Positions 8,604-16,410 of a stretch of DNA of 64,000 nucleotides are shown here, in pieces. The notes under the pieces were generated by a model. The model searched no databases. It was not told the origin of the DNA and saw only the letters and a program-made list of their open reading frames with translations. Each line of letters begins with the position of its first letter. Position 1 is the first letter of the stretch. The position numbers and the translations under genes were made by a program. Location of the stretch: positions 186,001-250,000 of the forward strand of contig NZ_PHRF01000064.1 of assembly GCF_004151105.1 (NCBI RefSeq), written 5' to 3'. The DNA is from Streptomyces sp. L-9-10 (lineage in GTDB: Bacteria; Actinomycetota; Actinomycetes; Streptomycetales; Streptomycetaceae).

Positions 8604-9158
8604 ATGACCATCCCCATGAGTCCGCCCATGAGCGGCCCGGTGATCAGGACCGCGGTGCCCGACGACCTCGACTCCGTCGCGGCTCTGCACGCCGAGGCCC
8701 GTGCCACGTACTACCGCGGCCATCTGCCGGAGGACGACTACGACGGCCCGGCCGAGCGCGCCCGTACCCGCGCGGGGTGGGCGCGGGCCCTCGCCGGGGA
8801 GGACCCGGAGGCGGCGGTCCTCTGCGCCGTGGACGACACCGGGCTCGCGGGCATCGCCGCGTACCGCCCGGTCGAGGGCGTCCTGACGCTCACCCAGTTC
8901 CATGTCGCCCCGGCGAGATGGCGCCGCGGTATCGGCGGCGCGCTGCACGCCGCGTGCGTCAGCGCCTGGCGGCGCGCCGGAGCCGGTACGGCACGGCTCG
9001 AGGTGTACGAGCACAACACGCGCGCCCAGTCCTTCTACGCCCGGCAGGGCTGGTACCCCGACCCCCACCACCCGCGCCATGACACCCACCTCGTCCTGCG
9101 GTTCGAGGTCCCGGAGCGCCAGGTCGTCTGTCCGGAGGGCAATACGGAGAACGGGTAG
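8604..9158 (+). CDS. GNAT-family N-acetyltransferase
   Basis: A 184-residue acyl-CoA-dependent acetyltransferase. The fold is recognisable from the strand TLTQFHVAPARWRRGIGGALH, which contains the Q/RxxGxG/A-type acetyl-CoA loop (RRGIGGAL), and the C-terminal LEVYEHNTRAQSFYARQGW motif typical of GNATs. Three near-adjacent Met codons (8604, 8616, 8628) could start it and none has a strong ribosome-binding site. The acceptor is unknown. It is last in the rightward group after the dehydrogenase. Confidence 0.82.
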   Translation: MTIPMSPPMSGPVIRTAVPDDLDSVAALHAEARATYYRGHLPEDDYDGPAERARTRAGWARALAGEDPEAAVLCAVDDTGLAGIAAYRPVEGVLTLTQFHVAPARWRRGIGGALHAACVSAWRRAGAGTARLEVYEHNTRAQSFYARQGWYPDPHHPRHDTHLVLRFEVPERQVVCPEGNTENG

Positions 9159-9325
9159 GTCACCCGATGGGGTGGAAGGTTCCCGAGTGGCGCATAAGGA
9201 GCGGTTAAAGGCCCGTCGGCCGGGATAGGTTCGGTCTCCTCGTGAGCCGGTTCCGGGTGACTCCGGGGCCATGAGTGGGTCTCCGAGCGACTGGACGCTC
9301 CCCGCGAAGAATGTGAAGAGACGGC

Positions 9326-10612
9326 ATGCCCGACCCTGAATTGCCCGACCCGGACCCCGACGAACCCGACGAACCCGACGAACCCGGTGTCGTGGTGTCC
9401 GGCCCCTCCGAAGCACCCGGCCCCTGCCCCGGTCCCGACTCGGCCACCCCCGCCCTGGCCGGCTCCACGATCGCCGTCAGCGGAGCCACCGGCTTCCTCG
9501 CCTCGTATCTGCTGCTGCATCTGCTGCCCCAGGGCACCCGGGTGGTGGCGCTGGTACGCAAGCCCCCGCACCGGGCCATGGCCGCTCTCACGCTGGCCCT
9601 GCGTTCGGCCGGGGCGCCGGCCGAGACCGTACAGCGGGTGGCGCGTCAGGTGCGGGCCGTCCAGATCACCCTCGACCGCCCCCGACTCGGCCTGTCCCAG
9701 GGCGAGTTCCAGGCGCTCGCGGACAGTGTGGACGCCGTTCTGCACTGTGCCGCGCTGACCAAACTGCACGGGGACGCCTGGGAGTTGCACCGGACCAATG
9801 TGGAGGGCACCCGGCGGATCCTCGCGCTGGCCGCGGCCGGCCGCCGCGCGCCGCATCTGTTCCATGTCAGCACCGCGTTCGTCGCCGGAGCGCGGTTCGA
9901 CGGCGTCGTACCCGAGCGGCAGTTGCAGGCCGACGGCTTTCTCACGCCGTACGAGGAGTCCAAGTACCGCGCCGAGCGGCTGGTCCACGACTGGGCGCGT
10001 ACCCAGGGCCGGAGCGCCACGGTCTTCCGGCCCAGTGTGCTGATCAGCGACCGGGCCGCGCTGCCCTGCGCACCGCAGCACACCTACGCCGTGCTGGCGG
10101 CCAAGCTGACCCTCTTCCTGAGGCACGGCCCCCGGGCGCTGGTCGACTCCTCCTCCGCCCCGCTCGACGCCACGGGACGACTGACGATCCGGCTGCTGGG
10201 CGCTCCGGACGCCAGCATCAACCTGTTGCAGGTCGATGACGCGGCCCGCGCGATGCTGCGCCTCGCCGAGCAGGTGACCACCACCACGGACACGTCGGAC
10301 GCACTGCCCGGGGCGCGCGTCCACCACATCGTGCACCCGACCGAGACGCCGGTGACGCGCGTGAACGAGGCGCTCCAGCGGTGTGTGCCCTGGCTGCGCC
10401 TCGCGCTGGTCCCCGACCGGCCCTACCCCAGTGGTCTGGAGCGTGCCGTGGATCTGTACGGCGCCGAGGCCACGGCCTATCTCGGGCTGCGGCGGCGCTA
10501 CGAACGCACCAGCCTGTGCGAACTGGAACGCCGTCGGCTGGTCCGCCCCCCGGCCCCGGTCGACAACCCCTATCTGGACGCCGCACTCACCCCACCCGCC
10601 ATGGCCCGCTGA
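9326..10612 (+). CDS. thioester-reductase-like NAD-binding SDR
   Basis: A 428-residue extended SDR of the male-sterility/NAD-binding-4 group, as found at the ends of some NRPS proteins and in carboxylic acid reductases. It has GATGFLASYLL (nucleotide binding), HCAAL, HVSTAFVAG and the catalytic YEESKYRAE (Tyr-x-x-x-Lys). Here it is free-standing. The first ~45 residues are acidic and repetitive: a 9-bp unit GACGAACCC occurs three times (9359-9385) and encodes DEP repeats, so the N-terminus is probably disordered. The P450 gene follows. Reduction of an activated acyl group followed by oxidation is a plausible shared route, with no carrier protein or ligase nearby. Confidence 0.82.
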   Translation: MPDPELPDPDPDEPDEPDEPGVVVSGPSEAPGPCPGPDSATPALAGSTIAVSGATGFLASYLLLHLLPQGTRVVALVRKPPHRAMAALTLALRSAGAPAETVQRVARQVRAVQITLDRPRLGLSQGEFQALADSVDAVLHCAALTKLHGDAWELHRTNVEGTRRILALAAAGRRAPHLFHVSTAFVAGARFDGVVPERQLQADGFLTPYEESKYRAERLVHDWARTQGRSATVFRPSVLISDRAALPCAPQHTYAVLAAKLTLFLRHGPRALVDSSSAPLDATGRLTIRLLGAPDASINLLQVDDAARAMLRLAEQVTTTTDTSDALPGARVHHIVHPTETPVTRVNEALQRCVPWLRLALVPDRPYPSGLERAVDLYGAEATAYLGLRRRYERTSLCELERRRLVRPPAPVDNPYLDAALTPPAMAR

Positions 10613-10638
10613 CGCGGCCGGCCACCCGAGGAGAGACC

Positions 10639-10692
10639 ATCAGCGATTCGACGGAGGACCGGATCACCGGCCTCGTCCTCATCACCGCATGA
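10639..10692 (+). other. possible relic or ATC-initiated mini-ORF coupled to P450
   Basis: After GAGGAGAGACC the sequence reads ATC AGC GAT TCG and stays open for 17 codons. It ends in TGA that overlaps the P450 ATG as ATGA. The layout (strong purine-rich site, spacing, coupled stop) is exactly that of a gene start except that ATC replaces ATG. It may be an inactivated upstream gene reduced to a leader, or chance. The encoded 17-residue peptide matches nothing I know. Confidence 0.3.
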
Positions 10693-12020
10693 CGGGTGCG
10701 CACCCGCCGGCCCCGGGGCCGTTCCCGCTGGCCTGCCCGGCCCTGCACGAGCGCGGATTCACCGCCGCCGCGCGGCGCCTCACCGCACCGGACGGCCCCG
10801 CCCTGCGCCCGGTCACGCTCGGCGGCGGTCTGCGCGCGTGGGCCGCCACCGGCCCCGCCGTCGCGCGCGGCGTTCTCACCGACCCCCGGCTGACCAATGA
10901 CATCGGTGAGGTGGGCGGGCCGGTGCAGGGCTTCCCGGACCGCCGCTACCCCGAGGACTTCTTCGCCCACGCGCCGCAGTTGCTCTCCGCGTCCGGGGAA
11001 CGCCACCGCGGGCTGCGCCGTATCGTCGCCCCGTACTTCACCGCCGCCGCGACGGAGCGTACGGGCGTGCGTCTGCGGGACGCGCTGGACCGGATCATCG
11101 GCTCGCTGGCCGGGCGCGGCCGGATCGACATCGTCACCGATCTCGCCCTGCCCCTGGCCGGGGCGACGGCCGGGGAGATCCTCGGCATCGTCCCCGAGCG
11201 GCGCGACGCGGCGGTGACGGCCGCCCTCGCCGCCAGCGGCGCGGTCCCGGGTACCGAGGAGGCCCGGTCGGCGCACCAGGTCTTCGCCCAGACCGTCCTG
11301 CACATCATCGGCGCCGCGCGCCGCTCCCCGGAACCCACCGCCGCCACGGCGCTGCTGCACGCCCGGCAGAGCGGACGGATCGGCAACGCCGAACTGGCCG
11401 GGATGCTCGGCATGCTGCTGATCGGTACGGTCGACTCGCTCTCCACCGTCGTCCCGTCGGGCGCCCTCATGGCCTTGCGGCGCCCCGAGGTACGGCACGG
11501 TCTCGGCGCCGGTCACGACGGCGGTCCCGCGTACGCGACGGCGGTCACCGAGGAGATCCTGCGGCTGAACCCGCCCTTCCAACACACGGGTTGGCGGTTC
11601 ACCCGGGACGACTGCGTCCTCGCGGGCGTCCCTCTGCCGCGCGGCGCCGTGGTCGTCACGTCCGTCCTCGCGGCCAACCTCGACCCCGCCGCCTGGCCGG
11701 ATCCGCTGCGCGCCGACCCGCTGCGTGGTGATCCGGCGCGCGCCGATCCGACAGGTGCCGACGCGCACCGCCGTACCGTCGCCGGTCATCTCTCCTTCGG
11801 GCACGGCCCCCACTACTGCCTCGGCGCGGCGCTCGGGCGCCGGCTCGTGCACGAGGCGCTGACGGGCCTCTTCCGCCGCTTCCCGCGGCTGAGCCTCGCC
11901 GTACCCCTCGACGAACTCACCTGGCACGGCACCTGTCTGCGCCGGCTCGACCGGCTCCCCGCGCACACATGCCTCCGGGCCGGCGCACAGAAGAGCGATT
12001 CCCCGACTGCTTTCGGGTGA
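10689..12020 (+). CDS. cytochrome P450
   Basis: A 443-residue soluble bacterial P450 monooxygenase. The haem-ligand loop FGHGPHYCLGAALGRR places Cys377. The K-helix ExxR is Glu289-Ile-Leu-Arg292. The I-helix reads LLIGTVDSLSTV, so the usual (D/E)-T pair is Asp-Ser. An unusual insertion lies just before the Cys loop: residues 338-357 are four tandem pentapeptides DPLRA, DPLRG, DPARA and DPTGA. It starts at the ATG overlapping a small upstream frame; a longer open frame exists upstream but is the shadow of the SDR gene. No ferredoxin gene is adjacent, so its redox partner lies elsewhere. Confidence 0.9.
   Translation: MTGAHPPAPGPFPLACPALHERGFTAAARRLTAPDGPALRPVTLGGGLRAWAATGPAVARGVLTDPRLTNDIGEVGGPVQGFPDRRYPEDFFAHAPQLLSASGERHRGLRRIVAPYFTAAATERTGVRLRDALDRIIGSLAGRGRIDIVTDLALPLAGATAGEILGIVPERRDAAVTAALAASGAVPGTEEARSAHQVFAQTVLHIIGAARRSPEPTAATALLHARQSGRIGNAELAGMLGMLLIGTVDSLSTVVPSGALMALRRPEVRHGLGAGHDGGPAYATAVTEEILRLNPPFQHTGWRFTRDDCVLAGVPLPRGAVVVTSVLAANLDPAAWPDPLRADPLRGDPARADPTGADAHRRTVAGHLSFGHGPHYCLGAALGRRLVHEALTGLFRRFPRLSLAVPLDELTWHGTCLRRLDRLPAHTCLRAGAQKSDSPTAFG
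11700..11759 (+). repeat. four 15-bp in-frame repeats inside the P450
   Basis: Units at 11700-11714, 11715-11729, 11730-11744 and 11745-11759 each begin GAYCCG and encode Asp-Pro-x-x-x. The sequences are related but diverged. They lengthen the meander region directly before the haem-binding loop. Confidence 0.8.
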
Positions 12021-12094
12021 CGCGCCGCCTTTGAGCCTCCGCTCCCGGGCCCTGTCGTGGAGCCTCATGGCGTCACGACGAAGGAGTCACCCGC

Positions 12095-12445
12095 ATGCGT
12101 CTTCGCACCACCCTGGCCGCCGCCGTCGGCGCCCTCGCCCTGCTCGTCTCCGTACCCGGCCCCGCTTCGGCGGCCGACGGTGAATTCACCTATGTCTATA
12201 CGGACATCGCGGGAAAGCCACGGGTCGGGGGAGTGGTGGACCCCGGCAACTGGGTCTGCGTCACCATTCCGGAAGCCGCCGGCGAATACGTACCGCCCGC
12301 GCATACGCCCCGCAACCACACGACGGCCACCGCGCTCGTCTTCACCGGTCCGGACTGCGACGGCGACGAATACACCCTGCGCCCCGGCGGCTCGGCGAGC
12401 GAGCGTCTCACGCTGCGGTCCGTCGTGTTCTTCCAGCGTTCCTGA
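12095..12445 (+). CDS. small secreted protein
   Basis: A 116-residue protein with a clear Sec signal peptide: Arg-rich start, AAAVGALALLVSV core and a PASAADG cleavage region near residue 27. The mature part has two cysteines (WVCVT and GPDCDGD) that probably form one disulphide, and is rich in Thr/Gly/Pro. AAGGAG lies eight bases before the ATG. I do not recognise the family; small secreted beta-rich proteins of this kind are common in Streptomyces. A tandem repeat carries the stop codon three times, and a hairpin terminator follows. Confidence 0.78.
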   Translation: MRLRTTLAAAVGALALLVSVPGPASAADGEFTYVYTDIAGKPRVGGVVDPGNWVCVTIPEAAGEYVPPAHTPRNHTTATALVFTGPDCDGDEYTLRPGGSASERLTLRSVVFFQRS

Positions 12446-12463
12446 CGTTCCTGACGTTCCTGA
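12437..12463 (+). repeat. CGTTCCTGA x3 carrying three in-frame stops
   Basis: Three perfect 9-bp copies. In the frame of the small secreted protein each copy reads Arg-Ser-stop, so the natural stop is followed by two more in the same frame. Confidence 0.85.
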
Positions 12464-12470
12464 CGAAAGC

Positions 12471-12505
12471 GCCCCGCCCCGTCCGGCCCGCCGGGCCGGC
12501 GGGGC
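12471..12505 (+). terminator. hairpin terminator after the small secreted protein
   Basis: The outer arms GCCCCGCC (12471-12478) and GGCGGGGC (12498-12505) enclose an inner GGCCCG/CGGGCC pairing. The run ends in ATTTC. It follows the triple stop within 10 bp. Confidence 0.7.
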
Positions 12506-12646
12506 ATTTCGCCGTCCTGGAATTCACCGGTGCCCGGGGAAGGGAGTGGCCGCTGTTTCAACCGTCCGGGAAAGCGGGCAATCATGCGTCGTCGTTCCGT
12601 GGGCCAGAACATTCCGTGGGCCATGACGCCGAACAGGAGACCCAGC

Positions 12647-12883
12647 ATGGAATACGAAATGCGCGCGGAGTACGCGGAGGGCGCCTCACCCCATGACCCG
12701 GAACCCCGGTTCGAGATCTGGCACATGACGCGACTGGACCGGACGACCGCGCTGTGCGGGCGCGCACTGGAGCCGGACGCCGCCACCCAGAGCGCGCACG
12801 CGTGGGGCACACCCGCCGGGCAGCCCCTCTGCCACGCCTGTGGTGCCTCCTACATCCACCAGGTGCCGCACGACGCCTCATGA
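12647..12883 (+). CDS. small cysteine-containing hypothetical protein
   Basis: A 78-residue acidic protein. It has a CGRALEP segment and a C-terminal LCHACGASY, that is a CxxC pair plus another Cys, so a small metal-binding knuckle is possible. The start is the ATG at MEYEMRAEYAEG, behind CAGGAGA; an open frame extends further up but is unlike protein. The family is not recognised, though such short proteins are common in Streptomyces. It lies between the small secreted protein and the FrnE gene, all in one direction. Confidence 0.6.
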   Translation: MEYEMRAEYAEGASPHDPEPRFEIWHMTRLDRTTALCGRALEPDAATQSAHAWGTPAGQPLCHACGASYIHQVPHDAS

Positions 12884-12924
12884 GGGATCGGGGGACGGGC
12901 GGGGAATCCCACGGGCCGCGGACG

Positions 12925-12970
12925 CGTTGCCGTAGCGGCGGAGGCTGCCTCCGGCAGCCCCATGGCAACG
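12925..12970 (+). promoter_or_regulatory. two-tier stem-loop upstream of the FrnE gene
   Basis: The inner hairpin GGCTGCC / GGCAGCC (12943-12949, 12953-12959) has a 3-nt loop and is nested inside the outer arms CGTTGCC / GGCAACG (12925-12931, 12964-12970). It is 30 bp before the FrnE start. It may terminate the small upstream gene or act as a leader structure. Confidence 0.5.
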
Positions 12971-13000
12971 ACACCCACGACCCTGGAGAGAAGCGGAAAC

Positions 13001-13738
13001 ATGCGCGTCGAGATCTGGAGCGACATCGCCTGTCCCTGGTGCTACATCGGCAAGGCCCGGTTCGAGAAGGGACTCGCCGCCTTCGCCCACCGGGACGAGG
13101 TCGAGGTGGTCCACCGGTCGTTCGAGCTGGATCCGGGGCGCGCCAAGGGCGACACCGGGCTGGTCGTCGACATGCTGGCGGCCAAGTTCGGGCGCAGCCG
13201 TACGGAAGCGCTCGCGATGGAGGAGGGCGTCGCCGCCAACGCGCGCTCCGAGGGGCTCGGATACCGGATCGAGGGGCGCGATCACGGCAGTACGTTCGAC
13301 ATCCACCGGCTGCTGCACCTCGCCAAGGCCAGGGGCCGCCAGGACGAACTGCTGAACCTCTCCTACCGGGCGAACTTCGCCGAGGAACGCTCCGTCTACG
13401 ACCAGGAGACCCTGATAGCCCTCGCCGTCGAGGCCGGTCTGGACGAGGCGGAGGCCCGCGACGTGCTCGCCGACGCGGACGCGTACGCCGACGAGGTGCG
13501 GGCCGATGAGCGCGAGGCCGCCGAACTGGGCGCGAACGGCGTGCCGTTCTTCGTGCTCGACCGGCGTTACGGCGTCTCCGGCGGGCAGCCGGCCGAGGTG
13601 TTCACACAGGCGCTGGAGCAGGCGTGGCAGGGGCGTGTGATCACACCCGTCGGCGGGGCGTCGCCCGACGCGGCGGTCTGTGGCCCGGACGGCGCCGACG
13701 GTTCCTGCGCGATTCCGCAGGCCGGGGCCCATTCATAA
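13001..13738 (+). CDS. FrnE-type DsbA-family oxidoreductase
   Basis: A 245-residue cytoplasmic thioredoxin-fold protein of the DsbA/FrnE class (2-hydroxychromene-2-carboxylate isomerase-like). The CPWC active site is at Cys11-Pro-Trp-Cys14, in DIACPWCYIG. The GVPFFVLDRRYGVSGGQP segment near residue 180 carries the cis-Pro typical of the fold. No signal peptide, so it probably handles intracellular disulphides or redox stress. The start is the ATG behind GAGAAGCGG. An upstream ATG at 12962 would overlap the stem-loop and gives an atypical N-terminus. Confidence 0.9.
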   Translation: MRVEIWSDIACPWCYIGKARFEKGLAAFAHRDEVEVVHRSFELDPGRAKGDTGLVVDMLAAKFGRSRTEALAMEEGVAANARSEGLGYRIEGRDHGSTFDIHRLLHLAKARGRQDELLNLSYRANFAEERSVYDQETLIALAVEAGLDEAEARDVLADADAYADEVRADEREAAELGANGVPFFVLDRRYGVSGGQPAEVFTQALEQAWQGRVITPVGGASPDAAVCGPDGADGSCAIPQAGAHS

Positions 13739-13807
13739 GGATTGCTTGGGAGTGCCCTTCACCCATGCGCGATTGACTATGAGGTGGCCGGGTTCCAGGG
13801 TGGATCC

Positions 13808-14857
13808 ATGGACACCCTGGGAGGCGCCGAGTTCGCGCCGGACACGACATATCTGAATACGTCCAGCTGCGGTCTGCTGCCCCGCAGGTCGGTCGAGGCC
13901 GTACAGACGCTGGCCCGGGAGAACGGGACCGGCCGGGGCGGTGAGGGCGCGGGCAGTTTCGAGACCGTGGGCGCCGCGCGTGACTCCTTCGCGCGGCTGG
14001 CCGGGGTACCCGCCGAGCGCGTCGCGGTGGGCGGCTCGGTCGCCGTACATGTCGGACTGATCGCGTCCGCCCTGCGGCCCGGCGACGAAGTCCTTTTTCC
14101 CGAGGGCGAGTTCAGCTCGGTCATCACCCCCTTCGCGGTCCGCGGCGACCTCCTGCTGCGGTACGCGCCGCTGGAGAAGCTGGCCGCGGAGGTGCGGCCG
14201 GGCACCGCGCTGGTGGCCTTCTCCGCGGTCCAGTCCGCGGACGGCCGGGTCGCCGATCTGCCCGCGCTCCGGGCCGCCGCGGCGGCGCACGGCGCCCGTA
14301 CGCTGCTGGACGCGAGCCAGTCGGCCGGCTGGCTGCCGCTGGACGCCGGGGCGTACGACTACACCGTGACCGGCGGGTTCAAGTTCCTGCTCTGCCCGCG
14401 CGGCACGTCCTTCCTCACCGTGACCGAGGAGGCCCAGGAGACACTGACACCCCGGCACGCGGGCTGGGTGGCCGCCGAGGACCTCTGGGGCAGTACGTAC
14501 GGGCCCGTCGAGCGGCTGGCCACCACCGCGCGCCGCTTCGACGAGCCGCCGGCCTTCCTCTCGTACCACGGCGCCGAGCGGTCCCTCACGCTGCTGGAGG
14601 AGATCGGCGTCGACGCGATCCACGCCCATGACACCGCGCTCGCCGCCCGCTTCCGCGCGGGACTGACCGGGCTCGGCCATGAACCGGTCCCCGGCGAGTC
14701 GGCGATCGTGTCCGTCCCCGGACTGACGCACCGCCACCCCGAGCTGCGCCGGGCCAAGGTGGCGGTGTCGCTCCGTGCCGGGTACGTGCGGGCGTCGTTC
14801 CATCTCTACAACACCACGGCCGACGTGGACCGGGCGCTGGACGTGCTCGCCGGCTGA
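13808..14857 (+). CDS. class V PLP-dependent aminotransferase/desulfurase-like enzyme
   Basis: A 349-residue fold-type I PLP enzyme of aminotransferase class V (isopenicillin N epimerase/NifS-like layout). LLDASQSAGWLPLDAGAYDYTV holds the PLP-binding Asp and Gln. The Schiff-base Lys is in VTGGFKFLLCPRG. It ends with the RASFHLYNTTADVDRAL segment seen in such enzymes. The start is the ATG of MDTLGGAEF, behind AGGGTGG. No partner gene defines its substrate. Its 3' end is 30 bp from the left end of a MITE-like element. Confidence 0.85.
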   Translation: MDTLGGAEFAPDTTYLNTSSCGLLPRRSVEAVQTLARENGTGRGGEGAGSFETVGAARDSFARLAGVPAERVAVGGSVAVHVGLIASALRPGDEVLFPEGEFSSVITPFAVRGDLLLRYAPLEKLAAEVRPGTALVAFSAVQSADGRVADLPALRAAAAAHGARTLLDASQSAGWLPLDAGAYDYTVTGGFKFLLCPRGTSFLTVTEEAQETLTPRHAGWVAAEDLWGSTYGPVERLATTARRFDEPPAFLSYHGAERSLTLLEEIGVDAIHAHDTALAARFRAGLTGLGHEPVPGESAIVSVPGLTHRHPELRRAKVAVSLRAGYVRASFHLYNTTADVDRALDVLAG

Positions 14858-14887
14858 GCGGTCGCCGGCACTTCCGGACGTACGCGT

Positions 14888-15110
14888 CTAGGGTCTTTCG
14901 TTTGGATCAGGCCGGATCAGGGAGCGGGGTCTGGTGGAGGGGGTCCCTCCCGTGCCGTTCAGGCTACGGGGGAGGATCGCAAGGCGGAGGAGGGAGCCAT
15001 GGCGGAGCCCTGGTGACCGACGACAACGCGGCGAGGCGCGGCCCGCCGCGGCAGCGGCTGATGTCACCGCGGGCACGCGAGCCCGGCATGATCCAAACGA
15101 AAGACCCTAG
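14888..15110. mobile_element. MITE-like element with perfect terminal inverted repeats and CTAG ends
   Basis: Each end is a CTAG followed or preceded by a perfect 18-bp inverted repeat. The left end reads GGGTCTTTCGTTTGGATC after CTAG (14888-14909 including the next bases). The right end (15089-15110) is its exact reverse complement over 22 bp. Similarity continues imperfectly about 6 bp inward. CTAG at both ends fits a 4-bp YTAR target duplication as made by some IS5-group transposases. The interior (about 180 bp) encodes no transposase, so it would have to be mobilised in trans. The right CTAG supplies the stop of a truncated ABC ATPase fragment. Confidence 0.8.
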
Positions 15111-15196
15111 AGGAAGCGCCCCAGGAAGGCCCGGGTCCGTTCGTGGGTGGGGTGGTCGAGCACCTCCCGGGGCGTGCCGCTCTCCAGCACCTGTCC
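15107..15196 (-). pseudogene. C-terminal remnant of an amino-acid ABC transporter ATPase
   Basis: Thirty codons remain. The peptide GQVLESGTPREVLDHP followed by THERTRAFLGRFL is the standard end of polar amino-acid ABC ATPases (GlnQ type). The sequence before GQV is unrelated and belongs to the opposite-strand aminotransferase fragment, so the Walker A, signature and Walker B regions are all gone. Its TAG stop is formed by the CTAG at the MITE end, which suggests the element inserted into the native stop codon. Confidence 0.75.
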
Positions 15197-15197
15197 G

Positions 15198-15890
15198 CTC
15201 GAACAGCGGCCGGCGCTCTTCCTGCACCAGTCGGGAGCCCAGGCGCCCTGCGGCTGGACGGTCGGTGAGGAGCGGGCGGCGGCGCTGGCGGCGACGCTGA
15301 AGGCCGCCCCGAACGTGCTCGTCCTGGAGGACGACGGCATCGGCCCCGCCGCCATGGAACCGGCCGCGAGCATCGGCGCGCACCTTCCGGGCCGTACCGT
15401 CCTGGTGCGCTCGTACTCCACGTCGTACGGGCCCGATCTGCGCATCGCGGTGGTCGGCGGGCCGCGGGAGGTCGTCGAACGGGCGCGGGTGCTGCGTACG
15501 TTCGGTACGGGCTGGACCAGCCGGATCCTCCAGGACGCCCTGGCCCATCTGCTCACCGACGACGCGACGACCCGGCAGGTACGCGCCGCCGCCCGCCGCT
15601 ACGGCCTGCGGCGCACCGCCCTGGCCACGCGCCTCGCCGCGCACGGGGTGCCCACCGCGAACCGGGACGGGCTGATGCTCTGGGTACCGGTGGCGGACGA
15701 GACCTCGGCGCTGGTCACCCTGGCCGCCCGGGGCGTCACCGTCTCGCCGGGCAGCCGGTTCTGCGTCGCGTACTCCCGCCCCCATGTCCGGATCGCCACC
15801 AGCAGGCTCACGGAGGACCCGGGGGCCTTGGACGAGACGGCGTCACTGATCGCGCTGGCCGCCTTCGCGTCGGCCGGCCGGATGGACTGA
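15198..15890 (+). pseudogene. 5'-truncated MocR/GntR-type aminotransferase
   Basis: About 230 residues are left, corresponding to the C-terminal part of the class I aminotransferase domain of MocR-type regulators. RPALFLHQSGAQAPCGWTVG, LVLEDDGIG and VLVRSYSTSYGPDLRIAVVGG contain the expected PLP-domain features. The N-terminal winged helix and the first half of the aminotransferase domain are missing, and the homology begins almost exactly where the ABC ATPase homology stops. The frame stays open without stop codons, so the truncation is probably recent. The 3' end overlaps the convergent MarR gene by about 48 bp. Confidence 0.75.
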
Positions 15891-16397
15891 CGACCGTTCC
15901 GGGCAGTCCGCCGTCTCCCCGCAGAGGTTGGCCTCGACCTTGGCGAGCAGCCGGGCCAGCTCCGCCTGTTCGGCGTCGTCGAGTCCCGCGAGGGTGTGCT
16001 TCTCCAGCTCCGTCCAGGCGTCCGCCACCTCGGAGCGCAGGGTGCAGCTGTCGCCGGTGGCCGTGACCAGTACGGCGCGCCGGTCCTGGGGGTCGGCGGA
16101 GCGCCGTACGTACCCCGCGTGGTCGAGCCGCTGGAGCATCTTGGTGACCGTCGAGGGGTCGAGATCCATCGCCTTGATCAGCTCGGACTGCCGTACGGCG
16201 TCCGCATCCCACAGATGCATCATCAGGAACTCCTGGCCCGGGTAGAGGCCGGTGCGCCGCAGCAGTTTCCCCGCGGCGATGCGGTGCAGCCGGGCGACCC
16301 GGGAGAGGGCGTGGCTGACCGGGCCGCCGCGCGCGGCGCCGGGCGGCTGGACGGGACAGGCGGGGTCGTCAGAGGTCGCGGGGGCGTCCGAGGTCAT
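15843..16397 (-). CDS. MarR-family transcriptional regulator
   Basis: A 184-residue winged-helix regulator. The DNA-binding part is QSELIKAMDLDPSTVTKMLQRLDHAGYVRR followed by the wing DPQDRRAVLVTATG. The start is the Met of MTSDAPATSDD, next to the operator; more upstream codons are open but lie inside the control region. It is divergent from an Old Yellow Enzyme gene with two matching dyads between them, the classic layout for repression relieved by an electrophile or phenolic. The last ~20 residues (after CGETADCPER) look non-native and overlap the truncated aminotransferase, so the C-terminus may have been altered by the rearrangement. Confidence 0.88.
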   Translation of the reverse strand: MTSDAPATSDDPACPVQPPGAARGGPVSHALSRVARLHRIAAGKLLRRTGLYPGQEFLMMHLWDADAVRQSELIKAMDLDPSTVTKMLQRLDHAGYVRRSADPQDRRAVLVTATGDSCTLRSEVADAWTELEKHTLAGLDDAEQAELARLLAKVEANLCGETADCPERSSVHPAGRREGGQRDQ

Positions 16398-16410
16398 GGC
16401 GACAAGTTTA

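Noticed and set aside
9326..12020. A complete natural-product gene cluster around the SDR and P450
   Set aside because: No PKS, NRPS, terpene cyclase, RiPP enzyme or resistance gene is adjacent; neighbours are housekeeping or small proteins.
14902..15106. A protein gene inside the MITE-like element
   Set aside because: Open frames there are short, Arg/Gly-rich and lack similarity to transposases; the tiny ATG frames end within a few codons.
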